Below are positions 49,818-59,090 of a stretch of 64,000 bases of DNA, piece by piece. The notes under the pieces are model-generated. The model saw only the letters and a program-made list of their open reading frames with translations, searched no databases and was not told the DNA's origin. This stretch comes from an uncultured Muribaculaceae bacterium (GTDB lineage Bacteria > Bacteroidota > Bacteroidia > Bacteroidales > Muribaculaceae): contig CAJTTG010000010.1 of NCBI GenBank assembly GCA_910579185.1, positions 1 through 64,000 on the forward strand. The letters are read 5' to 3'. The stretch's first letter is position 1. The number at the start of each line of letters is the position of its first letter. The position numbers and the translations under genes were made by a program.

Positions 49818-50851
49818 AACAACTTACATCACGACATATTATCTCCTTTTTGCTGATTCTGGCCGCATTGACGGGAGCGCAGGGATTGTCGGCGCAGACC
49901 GATGCCCAGTTCTCGCAGTACTATGAGGTCGCGTCGGCATATAATCCTGCCGCCATAGGCACGACTGACTTCATCCGTCTGCGTGCCGGAGGGCGCATGC
50001 AGTGGGTAGGTATCGACAATGCTCCCAAGAGTTTTGCCATCACCGGAGACATGCCGCTGAAACTTTTCGGCAAACGGTTCGGCGTGGGAATCGTGGCGCA
50101 GCAGGAATCGGCCGGACTCTACCGCAACATGTCGGTGTCCCTCCAGGCCGGATACAAAATCAAGCTGTTCAAGGGAGAGCTGACGGCAGCATTGCAGTTC
50201 GGGTTTGCTAATGAGCAGTTCAAGGGCTCCGAGGTGTATATTCCTGATGATGATGACTATCACGACTCCAACGATGAGGCCATACCGCAGACAGATGTTG
50301 CCGGCAATGCCTTCGATCTGGGGGTCGGAGCGTACTATACCCACAAATGGTTCTGGGCCGGAGTGTCGATGACCCATCTCAACAGCCCGACAATTACCTT
50401 CTCGGATGATAATGGATCGACGTCGACCGGTGGTACGACCACGGGCGGTTCCGGCACATCGTCGACGAATGCTAAAAATTATGAATTTCAGCTTCGCCGA
50501 ACGCTCTATTTTATGGCCGGCAGCAATATTCCGATAAAAAACACGTTATTTGAAGTGATGCCATCTGTGCTGTTTAAGAGCGATTTCACGTTCACACGAG
50601 TTGAAGCCACAGCCCGGATGCGATGGAAAAAATTGCTTACATTCGGCGTGGGCTACCGTCATGACGATGCCGTCTATGCCGTTCTCGGAGCAGAGTACAA
50701 GGGATTTTTCTTAGGCTACAGCTATGATTATCCTATCAGTGCCATATCCAAGGCCAGTCATGGAAGCCATGAGCTGTTTCTCGGTTATAGTGTCAAACTC
50801 AACCTCTCGGGAAAAAACAACAACAAACACAAGAGTATACGCATAATGTAG
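49814..50851 (+). CDS. porP: PorP/SprF-family T9SS outer-membrane protein
   Basis: A 345-residue protein of the PorP/SprF family. Signal peptide (about 1-28, ending SAQ), then the family opening TDAQFSQYYEVASAYNPAAIGTT, GGRMQWVGIDNAPKSFAITGDMPL and a barrel ending YSVKLNLSGKN. A Gly/Ser/Thr-rich run (GSTSTGGTTTGGSGTSST) at about residues 203-220 is an extracellular-loop insert. PorP is thought to help anchor the secretion machine or its substrates at the outer membrane. It overlaps porT and ends 2 bp before porK. Confidence 0.93.
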   Translation: MKQLTSRHIISFLLILAALTGAQGLSAQTDAQFSQYYEVASAYNPAAIGTTDFIRLRAGGRMQWVGIDNAPKSFAITGDMPLKLFGKRFGVGIVAQQESAGLYRNMSVSLQAGYKIKLFKGELTAALQFGFANEQFKGSEVYIPDDDDYHDSNDEAIPQTDVAGNAFDLGVGAYYTHKWFWAGVSMTHLNSPTITFSDDNGSTSTGGTTTGGSGTSSTNAKNYEFQLRRTLYFMAGSNIPIKNTLFEVMPSVLFKSDFTFTRVEATARMRWKKLLTFGVGYRHDDAVYAVLGAEYKGFFLGYSYDYPISAISKASHGSHELFLGYSVKLNLSGKNNNKHKSIRIM

Positions 50852-50853
50852 AT

Positions 50854-52293
50854 ATGAAAAAAACGACATTCTTTTCACTGACCATACTTGCACTGGCGGC
50901 CATGGGCTGCGCCAGCGGTTCGCGCAATGCATCCGGTGGCGAAGTGACCGGAGTCAGTGCCACGTCGTGGACCGAGCCTACGCCCTACGGCATGGTGCTC
51001 GTGAGCCGCGGTTCGATCATTGCCGGTCCGCAGGAAGCGGACAGCGCGTGGAATCTGCGCGCTGATGCCCGTGGCATGTCAGTCGATGCGTTCTGGATGG
51101 ATGAAACGGAGGTGACCAACTCGAAATACAAGCAGTTTGTGTTCTGGGTGAGGGATTCCATCATCCGCGAACGTCTGGCTGATCCTGCTTACGGCGGCAA
51201 TGAGGAATTCAAGATCGAGGAGGACCGCGAAGGAAATCCCATCAAGCCCTACCTCAACTGGAGCAAGCCTATTCCATGGCGCAACGCCAACGAGGATGAG
51301 CAGCGTGCCATAGAGAGTGTCTACCGCACTAATCCCATTACCGGCATGCGCGAACTTGATCCCGAACAGCTCAACTACCGCTACGAGATCTATAACCACA
51401 CAGAGGCGGCAAAGCGCAAACATCGCCTGAATCCGGCCCGTCGCGAGTACAACACCGACAAACCGGTTCCGACAGACATACCTCTGATCTCAAAGGATAC
51501 GGCGTTCATTGATGATGACGGACAGATAATCCGTCAGACAATCACACGTGGATTGACCGGAGATTACGACTTCCTCAACACTTACATCGTCAACGTCTAT
51601 CCCGACACGACGGCGTGGGTCAACGATTTCGAGAATGCCTACAACGAGCCTTATGTCAGAATGTATTTCAGCCATGGCGGTTATAACGAATACCCTGTGG
51701 TAGGTGTCAGCTGGGAACAGGCTAATGCTTACGCCAACTGGCGCACGGACTATCTGCGCCGTTCGCTCGGATCGCTCGGAGTCTATATCGAACCTTACCG
51801 ACTGCCAACGGAGGCAGAATGGGAATTCGCAGCCCGTGCAGGAGAGAGCGATAACAAGTATCCCTGGGCCGGCGATCTGCCATTGACTGAGGAAAAGGGC
51901 TGTTTCTATGCCAACTTCAAACCGCAGGAGGGTAACTATGTGCAGGACGGACATCTGATCACGTCGCGTGTGGGAACATACGCACCCAATGATTTCGGTC
52001 TGTATGACATGGCCGGTAACGTCAGCGAATGGACTTCTACTGCATTTACCGAGAGCGTGTCCAAGCTCAAGAGCGACATGAATCCGGAATATCGCTATGA
52101 TGCCGCCAAGGAAGATCCCTACAAGATGAAGCGCAAGATTGTGCGCGGCGGATCATGGAAGGATGTGGCGCATAATATCCGCTCAGATATCCGCATGTGG
52201 GAATATCAGAACGAGCAGCGCAGCTATATCGGATTCCGCTGTGTGCGTTCTCAGATAGGCTTTGCCCGTGGCCAGAAAATCAAGAAAAAATAA
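50854..52293 (+). CDS. porK: PorK/GldK, T9SS ring lipoprotein
   Basis: A 479-residue lipoprotein with signal and lipobox LAAMGC (Cys near residue 19) and a formylglycine-generating-enzyme-like domain (about 60-470): GSIIAGPQEADSAWN, VDAFWMDETEVTNSKYKQFV, YPVVGVSWEQANAYANWRTD, LPTEAEWEFAARAG, GLYDMAGNVSEWTS, IVRGGSWKDVAHNIRS and YIGFRCVR. PorK and PorN form the large periplasmic ring of the T9SS under the outer membrane. The FGE-like fold is structural here, not catalytic. It is two bases downstream of porP. Confidence 0.96.
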   Translation: MKKTTFFSLTILALAAMGCASGSRNASGGEVTGVSATSWTEPTPYGMVLVSRGSIIAGPQEADSAWNLRADARGMSVDAFWMDETEVTNSKYKQFVFWVRDSIIRERLADPAYGGNEEFKIEEDREGNPIKPYLNWSKPIPWRNANEDEQRAIESVYRTNPITGMRELDPEQLNYRYEIYNHTEAAKRKHRLNPARREYNTDKPVPTDIPLISKDTAFIDDDGQIIRQTITRGLTGDYDFLNTYIVNVYPDTTAWVNDFENAYNEPYVRMYFSHGGYNEYPVVGVSWEQANAYANWRTDYLRRSLGSLGVYIEPYRLPTEAEWEFAARAGESDNKYPWAGDLPLTEEKGCFYANFKPQEGNYVQDGHLITSRVGTYAPNDFGLYDMAGNVSEWTSTAFTESVSKLKSDMNPEYRYDAAKEDPYKMKRKIVRGGSWKDVAHNIRSDIRMWEYQNEQRSYIGFRCVRSQIGFARGQKIKKK

Positions 52294-52339
52294 CGGCTTA
52301 CGGCTCTTTTAAACTACGACCAATAAAATCCAACTGACA

Positions 52340-53263
52340 ATGGGAAAAATCAGAAGATATAAAAACAGCGTTGAGCGTTTTCTCTCCGGAGAAAAAGGTC
52401 AGCGGTTCTTCAACTTCGCATATAGTATCGGTGCCGCGATTGTGATTTGGGGTGCCCTTTTCAAGATCCTTCACCTGCCGGGTGGCAACACACTGCTCTC
52501 CATCGGTATGGGTACTGAGGTGCTGATGTTCGTCCTTACGGCATTTGACCGTCCGCCGAAAGAATATAATTGGGAAGAGGTGTTCCCGGTACTCAGTTCA
52601 AAGGATCCTGAAGATCGTCCGGATTTCGCCGGAGGTCAGCAGAGCGTTGTTATCGGCGGCGCACCTGTCAATGTTTCCGGGGGGACTTCATCGCAGGGTG
52701 TTTCCGGATCCGCATCGGCAGCACCAGCAGTCGATTCTCCGGCCATGGCTCCTTCCGGCGACGTGCCTGAGGAATACATAACCCAGATGGCCGGCATCGC
52801 AGAACAGATGCGTCAGCTGCGTACCACTACCGAGGCTCTCAACCGTGTCAGCGAGACACTTCTCGAAAGTTACCGCGCCATTACGGAGAACTCGGAAAAC
52901 ATTACGCAGAGCTCCACGGGATATGTGGAACAGATGCAGAACCTGAACCGCAATATCTCCGGACTGAACACAATCTATGAGATTCAGCTCAAGAGCGTTT
53001 CCTCGCAGCTCGATGCCATTGACCGTGTGAACCGCGGAATCAAGGAGATCTCCAAGATGTATGAGGATACAGCCGGAGCCAGCTCGCGCTATTGTGAGGA
53101 GAGCGAGAAGATGGCAATGTATATGGCGCAACTCAATCAGGTTTATGCCAAGATGCTCCATGCCATGACCGTCAATATGTATGCTCCCGGAATGCCCGGT
53201 GCGGCCCCTGAATCTGCGGCCCCACAGGCAGCTCCGCAGCCTACGCCTCCTGAAATTGTTTGA
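52340..53263 (+). CDS. porL: PorL/GldL, T9SS inner-membrane motor protein
   Basis: A 307-residue protein with two membrane helices (about 22-45 and 50-72; FNFAYSIGAAIVIWGALF and SIGMGTEVLMFVLTAFD) carrying a conserved Glu in the second, the expected proton-conducting residue. Then PPKEYNWEEVFPVL and a long cytoplasmic coiled coil (about 150-280) and a Pro/Ala-rich tail. With PorM it makes the rotary, proton-driven motor of the T9SS. Confidence 0.96.
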   Translation: MGKIRRYKNSVERFLSGEKGQRFFNFAYSIGAAIVIWGALFKILHLPGGNTLLSIGMGTEVLMFVLTAFDRPPKEYNWEEVFPVLSSKDPEDRPDFAGGQQSVVIGGAPVNVSGGTSSQGVSGSASAAPAVDSPAMAPSGDVPEEYITQMAGIAEQMRQLRTTTEALNRVSETLLESYRAITENSENITQSSTGYVEQMQNLNRNISGLNTIYEIQLKSVSSQLDAIDRVNRGIKEISKMYEDTAGASSRYCEESEKMAMYMAQLNQVYAKMLHAMTVNMYAPGMPGAAPESAAPQAAPQPTPPEIV

Positions 53264-53298
53264 TAACTCGTTCAAGAAGAAACTGAGGATAAAAGAAA

Positions 53299-54858
53299 AT
53301 GGGACAAACCAATACACGCCTGTCGCCGCGCCAGAAGATGATCAATCTGATGTACATCGTTCTGACTGCCATGCTTGCATTGAATGTGTCGAGTGATGTG
53401 CTCGACGGATTCACGCAGGTTCACGACGGCCTGACCCGAACCAACGAGACCGTGTCGGAACGCAACGATGCCGTCTATGCCCAGCTGGAAGCTTTTGCCA
53501 TGCAGAACCCGGAAAAGGGTGGCTCGTGGCTCGACAAGGCATCGGAAGTGCGTCTTGAGTCTCAGCGCGTTTTCCTTGTCATTGACAGCCTGAAAACCGA
53601 GATTGCGCGCAAGGCTGATGGTGAAAATGGGGATCCTGACAATGTGATCAACCGCGACGATCTGGAGTCGGCGGCTGTTGTGATGCTTAATCCGACCACA
53701 CACAAGGGTGCGGCATTGCGAGGCGAGATCGACGGATTCCGGAAATATATTCAGTCCATTGTCACCGATTCTGTGAAGCGTGTCAATATCGACAAGGCTC
53801 TTTCCACCGAACCATTCAAGCGTCCCGGCGTTCTGATGGCCCAGACATGGGAGGAAGCCAAGTTCGACAATCAGCCTGTAGTGGCGGCAATCACGCTTCT
53901 GACAAAGCTCCAGAACGATGTCCGCTATGCCGAGGGTGAGGCTTTGACCACTCTGCTCAGTCAGGTTGATGCCGGCGATGTCCGCGTCAACAGCATGAGC
54001 GCTTTCGTCATTCCGCAGTCGCGGATGGTGATGCGCGGTAGCCGTTATGGCGCAGATATCGTGCTCGCAGCTGTTGATACCACGGCACGTCCGGCGGTGT
54101 TTGTCAATGGTCGCGAGATTCCGAACGGCCATTTTGAACTGACACCGATGCAATCCGGCTCGTTCGACTATTCAGGATATATCGATGTGCCCCACGGCGA
54201 TGGCACGACTTCTCGGCATCCGTTCACGTCGAGCTATACCGTCATAGAACCTACGGCCACTGTGTCTGCAACGATGATGAACGTGCTTTATGCCGGTATC
54301 AATAACCCTATCAGCATTTCCGTGCCCGGTGTGCCGGCCTCGTCGGTGAGTGCTTCGATGGCCAATGGCACCCTGACGAGAGAAGGGGATCATTGGGTAG
54401 CTCATCCTGGAAAGATCGGAACTGATGCCGTGATCACCGTAACAGCAAGTATTGATGGGCGGCAGCAGACGGTCAACACAACGTCGTTCCGCGTGCGCAA
54501 ACTGCCCGATCCGGTTGCATTCATCTCCCTGCCCGGATCCAATGGCTCGACGGAGCGGTATAAAGGTGGCAAACCGATAGCCAAGGCATCGCTTCTTAAT
54601 GCCAAGGGGCTTGATGCGGCCATCGATGATGATATTCTCAATATAGACTTCCGGGTCAAGAGCTTCGAGATGGTTTTTATAGACTCCAACGGCGATGCCG
54701 CCGTCAGAGCTTCGGAAGGATCGCAGTTCTCGCAGCAGCAGAAGGACCGCATCCGCTCAATGACGCGCAAAGGCCGGTTCTACATCTCACGAATCAAGGC
54801 GACGGGCCCCGATGGAATAGAGCGCACGCTCAATCCTGTGGAGGTCATAGTCCAGTAG
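53299..54858 (+). CDS. porM: PorM/GldM, T9SS inner-membrane motor protein
   Basis: A 519-residue protein with one N-terminal membrane helix (about 15-37; MINLMYIVLTAMLALNVSSDV) and a large periplasmic part of four domains (D1-D4), including KAYFDNQPV-type helical D1 and beta-rich D2-D4 (SGYIDVPHGDG, TATVSATMMNVLYAGINNPI). It spans the periplasm and transmits motion from PorL to the PorK/PorN ring. All features and length match the family. 35 bp downstream of porL. Confidence 0.96.
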   Translation: MGQTNTRLSPRQKMINLMYIVLTAMLALNVSSDVLDGFTQVHDGLTRTNETVSERNDAVYAQLEAFAMQNPEKGGSWLDKASEVRLESQRVFLVIDSLKTEIARKADGENGDPDNVINRDDLESAAVVMLNPTTHKGAALRGEIDGFRKYIQSIVTDSVKRVNIDKALSTEPFKRPGVLMAQTWEEAKFDNQPVVAAITLLTKLQNDVRYAEGEALTTLLSQVDAGDVRVNSMSAFVIPQSRMVMRGSRYGADIVLAAVDTTARPAVFVNGREIPNGHFELTPMQSGSFDYSGYIDVPHGDGTTSRHPFTSSYTVIEPTATVSATMMNVLYAGINNPISISVPGVPASSVSASMANGTLTREGDHWVAHPGKIGTDAVITVTASIDGRQQTVNTTSFRVRKLPDPVAFISLPGSNGSTERYKGGKPIAKASLLNAKGLDAAIDDDILNIDFRVKSFEMVFIDSNGDAAVRASEGSQFSQQQKDRIRSMTRKGRFYISRIKATGPDGIERTLNPVEVIVQ

Positions 54859-54903
54859 TAATCCTATCAAGAAAAATCCCATACGGACATTTTAATACAG
54901 AAA

Positions 54904-56052
54904 ATGAAGAAAATAAAACGAATAGCACTGGCAGCTGCGGCTGCATTTGTTCTCGCGGTTCCGGCCATGGCTCAGGACTCCGGCAGTACGGCGGTGATGC
55001 GTCGCGGCGGTAAATCGTCGCGCCAGCAGCAGACAACGACGCCCGGTGTCACCACTCGTATGCAGCAGCGTTTGCAGACGGATCCTGCCTCGGACGCTGA
55101 TCTGTCGTGGATGAAGGTGATCTACCGCTCGCTCGATCTGACCAAGGACGAGAATGCACCGCTATATTTCCCCGAAATGCCTGTGGATGGCAACGAGAGC
55201 CTGATCCGTATAATCCTGCGCCTGCTTGCCAACGGACAACTGACAGCATACGAATATCTTGACGGACGCGAAGTGTTCAACGAAGAGAACAAACTGAAGG
55301 TCCGCGACATGCTCGACCGTTATCATATCTATTATCAGGATGCCAAAGGGAGCACCGAGCGCAATCCTAAATTCGAGATCCATGAGAGCGATGTGCCGGC
55401 CACAGAGGTTCTCAGCTACTACATAATAGAGCGTTGGGAATTCGATACGCGCACAAACCGCATGCAGACCAGGATCGAGGCTATCTGTCCGGTGCTTCAC
55501 CGCGAGGACGACTATGGGATGGAATCGATGAAATATCCTATGTTCTGGGTGAAGTATGACGATCTTAAGCCATACCTGTCAACGCAGAATATCTTTGTGT
55601 CTGATGCCAATAATCTGCCGACATGCACTTATGCCGACTATTTCACCCTCGGACTCTACAATGGGGATATCTACAAGACCCGTAATCTCCGCAATCGCTC
55701 TATGAAGCAGCTCTATCCCAATCCGGATGATCTTGCTCACGCGCAGGACAGCATACAGAAACAGCTTGACACATTTGAGGACAAGCTCTGGGTGCCCACT
55801 CTTGAACAACTCGCAGCCGAACGTGAGAAGCGCGAGGCACTTGAGGCCGGACTGGCTGCTGATCAAGATTCGACAGCTTTGGCTACGGCAGCCGAAGAGC
55901 CCAAGAAAACGCGTGTTTCCACATCCAGCCGCGGAAAAAAGACGGAAACTCGCCCGGCAAAGGTGAAACGTGGCAAGACAAAGACCAAAACACAGAAAGC
56001 ACCGAAGACCACCACGGCACCGCGCCGCAGTGTGCGTGACCGCAAACGTTGA
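54904..56052 (+). CDS. porN: PorN/GldN, T9SS ring protein with a basic C-terminal tail
   Basis: A 382-residue periplasmic protein. Signal peptide MKKIKRIALAAAAAFVLAVPAMA-Q; the GldN domain (about 50-300) with LSWMKVIYRSLDLTKDENA, PLYFPE, YYIIERWEFDTRTNRMQTRI and MFWVKYDDLKPYL. The final 70 residues are rich in Lys, Arg, Thr and Ser (KKTRVSTSSRGKKTETRP, RRSVRDRKR), longer and more basic than usual for the family. PorN binds PorK in the ring. 46 bp downstream of porM; a hairpin follows. Confidence 0.95.
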   Translation: MKKIKRIALAAAAAFVLAVPAMAQDSGSTAVMRRGGKSSRQQQTTTPGVTTRMQQRLQTDPASDADLSWMKVIYRSLDLTKDENAPLYFPEMPVDGNESLIRIILRLLANGQLTAYEYLDGREVFNEENKLKVRDMLDRYHIYYQDAKGSTERNPKFEIHESDVPATEVLSYYIIERWEFDTRTNRMQTRIEAICPVLHREDDYGMESMKYPMFWVKYDDLKPYLSTQNIFVSDANNLPTCTYADYFTLGLYNGDIYKTRNLRNRSMKQLYPNPDDLAHAQDSIQKQLDTFEDKLWVPTLEQLAAEREKREALEAGLAADQDSTALATAAEEPKKTRVSTSSRGKKTETRPAKVKRGKTKTKTQKAPKTTTAPRRSVRDRKR

Positions 56053-56076
56053 TTCTCTTCAGTGATCTGAAAATAT

Positions 56077-56118
56077 AGCCGCAGCCCGTTCAGATTCAAC
56101 AAAGAACGGGCTGTGGCT
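56077..56118 (+). terminator. Hairpin after the T9SS operon
   Basis: AGCCGCAGCCCGTTC (56077-56091) pairs with GAACGGGCTGTGGCT (56104-56118), with one mismatch. The T tail is weak (GTTTC), so readthrough to the SecB-like gene is possible. Confidence 0.65.
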
Positions 56119-56142
56119 GTTTCTAATAAAACAACATCTGAT

Positions 56143-56610
56143 ATGGAAGAACAGGAATTGGAGATCAGGCTGACGGGTCTACGTCAGGTAAAGGAGCAGA
56201 CGAGGCTCTACCGCTGGGAACTGATGAAGTTTCAGGGCGAAAAGGTTGATGTGGCATTGTCGACTGATTTTGAACAGGATAATGCTGCTCACACGGTGTC
56301 GGTTCGTATTACGGCCCGTTACACGGCGTTGCGCGGACAGATACGCCGCCGATTGCTTGACTATACGGCGGAGGCTACGTTTGCATTAAGCCGGATAGAC
56401 GGCTTGATAGATGTTGCCGATGATGAGATGCTTGTCAGTGTCGATCTCCTACGTCTGATGCTCGGCATATCAGTGGGGTCGCTACGAGGTATGATCGCCG
56501 CATTTACCGAGGGGACAGCCCTGGAGCCATATCCGTTGCCGCTATACGATCTCCATGCCCTTGTGACCAATATTGTCAAGGCCGGAAAGCCTGTCAGCGA
56601 CGCTCGTTGA
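56143..56610 (+). CDS. SecB-like chaperone
   Basis: A 155-residue protein with a pattern like SecB: a first strand (LEIRLTGLRQVKEQ), a series of long strands separated by acidic turns (KVDVALSTDFEQDNAAHTV, SVRITARYTALRG, LDYTAEATFALSRIDG), and two C-terminal helices linked by PYPLPLYDLHALVTNIV, matching the SecB end (helix, aromatic/Pro loop, helix). This is my reading of the pattern, with no motif that is proof. If right, it would keep preproteins unfolded for the Sec translocon, which also exports T9SS substrates. Start at the ATG at 56143 removes a non-conserved extension. Its 3' end overlaps the convergent radical SAM gene by 17 bp. Confidence 0.6.
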   Translation: MEEQELEIRLTGLRQVKEQTRLYRWELMKFQGEKVDVALSTDFEQDNAAHTVSVRITARYTALRGQIRRRLLDYTAEATFALSRIDGLIDVADDEMLVSVDLLRLMLGISVGSLRGMIAAFTEGTALEPYPLPLYDLHALVTNIVKAGKPVSDAR

Positions 56611-57490
56611 TCTTTTTCCTAAGAAGATCCATGAACTGATAGTTCTTCAGTCCCCATCGCGGATGGATCAGCAGTCCGTCGGGAGCCTGCGACACGAAGC
56701 GTTCGACGGCTATTCCCGGGCGCAGCCGTTCGAGAATGTCGCAGCAGAGATCGGCGTATGATTCCGGAGTGAAATCCTCGATATGCCATTTCTTTTCGCC
56801 TATTTCCTTTGCGAGTCTGGTTCCGGCAATGATCTGTAGCTGGTGGCATTTGATCACGTCTACGGGCAATCTATTGATGCTGTCGATGGTCTGCATCATA
56901 TCCTCGCGAGTTTCCCCGGGAAGTCCAAGGATTATGTGAAGTCCGACGGGGATTCCGGCATCGGCCGTGCGTCGGACAGCATCTGCGGTTTCCTCCCATG
57001 AATGGCATCGGTTGATCAGGTCAAGGGTCTTGTTATTAGCTGATTCAGCCCCGTATTCAATCATTACGAAATGGCCGGCGGCTCGCTCTTTCAATTGCAT
57101 AAGCAGTTCGTCGGGCATGCAGTCGGGGCGTGTCCCTATAATCACTCCCTCGACCTTCTCGATGGCCATGGCCTGATCAATCATGCCTATGACATCGGAG
57201 ACCGGAGCGTTGGTCGATGTGTAGCTCTGGAAATATGCAAGATAGCGCATGTCGGGATATTTCCGCGAGAAAAAACGCTTGCCTTCCTCAATCTGAGCAA
57301 CTATGTCGCGGCATTTCGCAGTGTAGGCCGGGCTGAATGAGGCGTTATTGCAATATATGCAGCCACCGGTACCTTTCGATCCGTCGCGGTTGGGGCATGT
57401 CGATCCGGCGTTAACCGATATTTTCTGGATCTTGCCGGGAAGATACCGCGAAATGAAGTGGGAGAACGATTGCAGATTGTCGGTACTCAT
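56594..57490 (-). CDS. TIGR01212-type radical SAM protein
   Basis: A 298-residue radical SAM protein. The [4Fe-4S] ligands are in CPNRDGSKGTGGCIYCN, a longer-spaced variant of CxxxCxxC that is typical of the TIGR01212/YhcC family; then YLAYFQSYTSTNAP, GTRPDCMP, EYGAESANN and HIILGLPGETREDMM. Substrate unknown; the family is thought to be RNA-modification-like. The ATG at 57490 overlaps the aroC stop (ATGA), so it is coupled to aroC. Convergent overlap with the SecB-like gene. Confidence 0.92.
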   Translation of the reverse strand: MSTDNLQSFSHFISRYLPGKIQKISVNAGSTCPNRDGSKGTGGCIYCNNASFSPAYTAKCRDIVAQIEEGKRFFSRKYPDMRYLAYFQSYTSTNAPVSDVIGMIDQAMAIEKVEGVIIGTRPDCMPDELLMQLKERAAGHFVMIEYGAESANNKTLDLINRCHSWEETADAVRRTADAGIPVGLHIILGLPGETREDMMQTIDSINRLPVDVIKCHQLQIIAGTRLAKEIGEKKWHIEDFTPESYADLCCDILERLRPGIAVERFVSQAPDGLLIHPRWGLKNYQFMDLLRKKINERR

Positions 57491-58563
57491 AGCCGGGTGG
57501 TGCGTTGAAGCAACAGAGAATCGAGAATCACCATTGCCGCCATTGCTTCTACGATAGGCACGGCACGGGGCACAACGCATGGATCATGGCGCCCACGGGC
57601 ATGCAATTTTGTTGTCTCGCCTTTGTCGGTCACTGTGTCAATCTCACGCAGAAGTGTGGCTACCGGCTTGAATACTACGCGGAAATAGATATCCTCGCCG
57701 TTGGAGATGCCCCCTTGAATGCCTCCGGAGTTGTTTGTGAGTGTATGGATTGTTCCATCTGAGGCTTGGGTGAATGTGTCGATAGCCTCTGAGCCTCGCA
57801 TTGCGGCACTTGCAAAGCCGGTTCCGTAGTCAAATCCCTTTGCGGCATTGATTGAAAGCATGGCCTGTGCCAGCCGGGCCTGGAGTTTGTCGAAAACAGG
57901 CTCGCCGAGTCCGGCAGGACATCCGCGGACAATGCATGTGACAACACCGCCTATGGTGTCGCCTTTGGCTTTGACAGCGCGGATCAATCGCTCCATTTCC
58001 TGAGCCTTCAGGGGATCGGGGCATCGGACAGGGTTGCTGTCTATGGCGTTGAAATCCAGACAGGTGTATGGGGCGTCAAGGGCAATGTCGCCAACTTGTG
58101 ATGTGTAGGCATTTATAGAGATTCCGAACTGCCGCAATGCTTGTGCGGCAAGTTCTCCGCCAACAATCCGTGATGCTGTCTCTCTTGCCGAAGATCGTCC
58201 GCCTCCGCGATGGTCGCGCATACCATATTTCATCTGGTAGGTGAAATCGGCGTGCGATGGCCGGAAAGTGTGTCTCATGGCCTCATAGTCAGCTGACCGA
58301 TTGTCGGCGTTGGGGATAATGAATCCGATGGGAGTGCCGGTGGTGATTCCCTCAAATATTCCGGAGAGCAGCTGTACTGAGTCGGATTCGTTACGGGCTG
58401 TGACGATATCGGATTGTCCTGGGCGACGGCGTTGCATGGCACGTGTGAGGGATTCCATGTCAATTTTTACGCCTGCCGGCATGCCGTCGATCACTCCGCC
58501 GAGTGCCGGCCCGTGGGATTCTCCAAAAGTCGTTAGCCGGTATATCTGTCCGAATGAGTTCAT
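57487..58563 (-). CDS. aroC: Chorismate synthase
   Basis: A 358-residue chorismate synthase, which converts EPSP to chorismate with reduced flavin, the last step of the shikimate pathway. Signature near the N-terminus RLTTFGESHGPALGGVIDGMP, RRRPGQSDIVTARNESD, then DHRGGGRSSARETASRI and GGIQGGISNGEDIYFRV near residue 290, and RHDPCVVPRAVPIVEAM. All flavin and substrate landmarks are seen; length is typical. It overlaps its upstream neighbour ybaK and its downstream neighbour by 4 bp each. Confidence 0.98.
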   Translation of the reverse strand: MNSFGQIYRLTTFGESHGPALGGVIDGMPAGVKIDMESLTRAMQRRRPGQSDIVTARNESDSVQLLSGIFEGITTGTPIGFIIPNADNRSADYEAMRHTFRPSHADFTYQMKYGMRDHRGGGRSSARETASRIVGGELAAQALRQFGISINAYTSQVGDIALDAPYTCLDFNAIDSNPVRCPDPLKAQEMERLIRAVKAKGDTIGGVVTCIVRGCPAGLGEPVFDKLQARLAQAMLSINAAKGFDYGTGFASAAMRGSEAIDTFTQASDGTIHTLTNNSGGIQGGISNGEDIYFRVVFKPVATLLREIDTVTDKGETTKLHARGRHDPCVVPRAVPIVEAMAAMVILDSLLLQRTTRL

Positions 58564-59069
58564 TGTTCTTCTGATGTGTTTTCGGCGGTGTCGACGGTTA
58601 GATCGGCCACGGTTGCCGGGATGAAATTAATGAGGTCGGCCGGGGAAATGGCGATCTGAAGACCGCGGATTCCGGCACTTATGTAGATTGTCTCGAATTC
58701 GGTGGCTGTCTGATGGATAAACACCGGAAATGGCTTTTTCAGCCCGATCGGAGAGCAGCCGCCTCGAATGTAGCCTGTCAGGGGCAAAAGCTCTTTCATC
58801 GGGATCAAGTCGGCTTTCTTGGCTCCTGCGATGCGTGCGGCTTTTTTCAGATCCACTTCGCGGTCGCCGGGGATCACACAGACGAAATAGCCTGATCGGT
58901 CGCCATGGAGCACGAGAGTCTTGAACACACAACGGATGTCCTCTCCCAATTCTGCTGCCACATGCGTTGCGGCCAGGTCGTTTTCATCGACCGTGTAGGG
59001 GATAAGGTTGTAGCTGATGCCGGCTTTGTCGAGTAGCCGGGCTGCGTTTGTCTTGTTGATGTGGGCCAT
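58560..59069 (-). CDS. ybaK: YbaK/EbsC-type Cys-tRNA(Pro) deacylase
   Basis: A 169-residue YbaK protein that hydrolyses Cys wrongly charged on tRNA(Pro). The conserved core is TNAARLLDKAGISYNLIPY, CVFKTLVLHGDRSGYFVCVIP, KKAARIAGAKKADLIPMKELLPLTGYIRGGCSPIGLKK, with the catalytic Lys in FKTL and the KPFPVFI strand. Start at the ATG at 59069; an earlier TTG-started extension (59102) is not conserved. A -7 box TACCTTTG is at 59091-59098. It overlaps aroC by 4 bp. Confidence 0.94.
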   Translation of the reverse strand: MAHINKTNAARLLDKAGISYNLIPYTVDENDLAATHVAAELGEDIRCVFKTLVLHGDRSGYFVCVIPGDREVDLKKAARIAGAKKADLIPMKELLPLTGYIRGGCSPIGLKKPFPVFIHQTATEFETIYISAGIRGLQIAISPADLINFIPATVADLTVDTAENTSEEQ

Positions 59070-59090
59070 GAGTGGAAAAGTTGGTTGATG

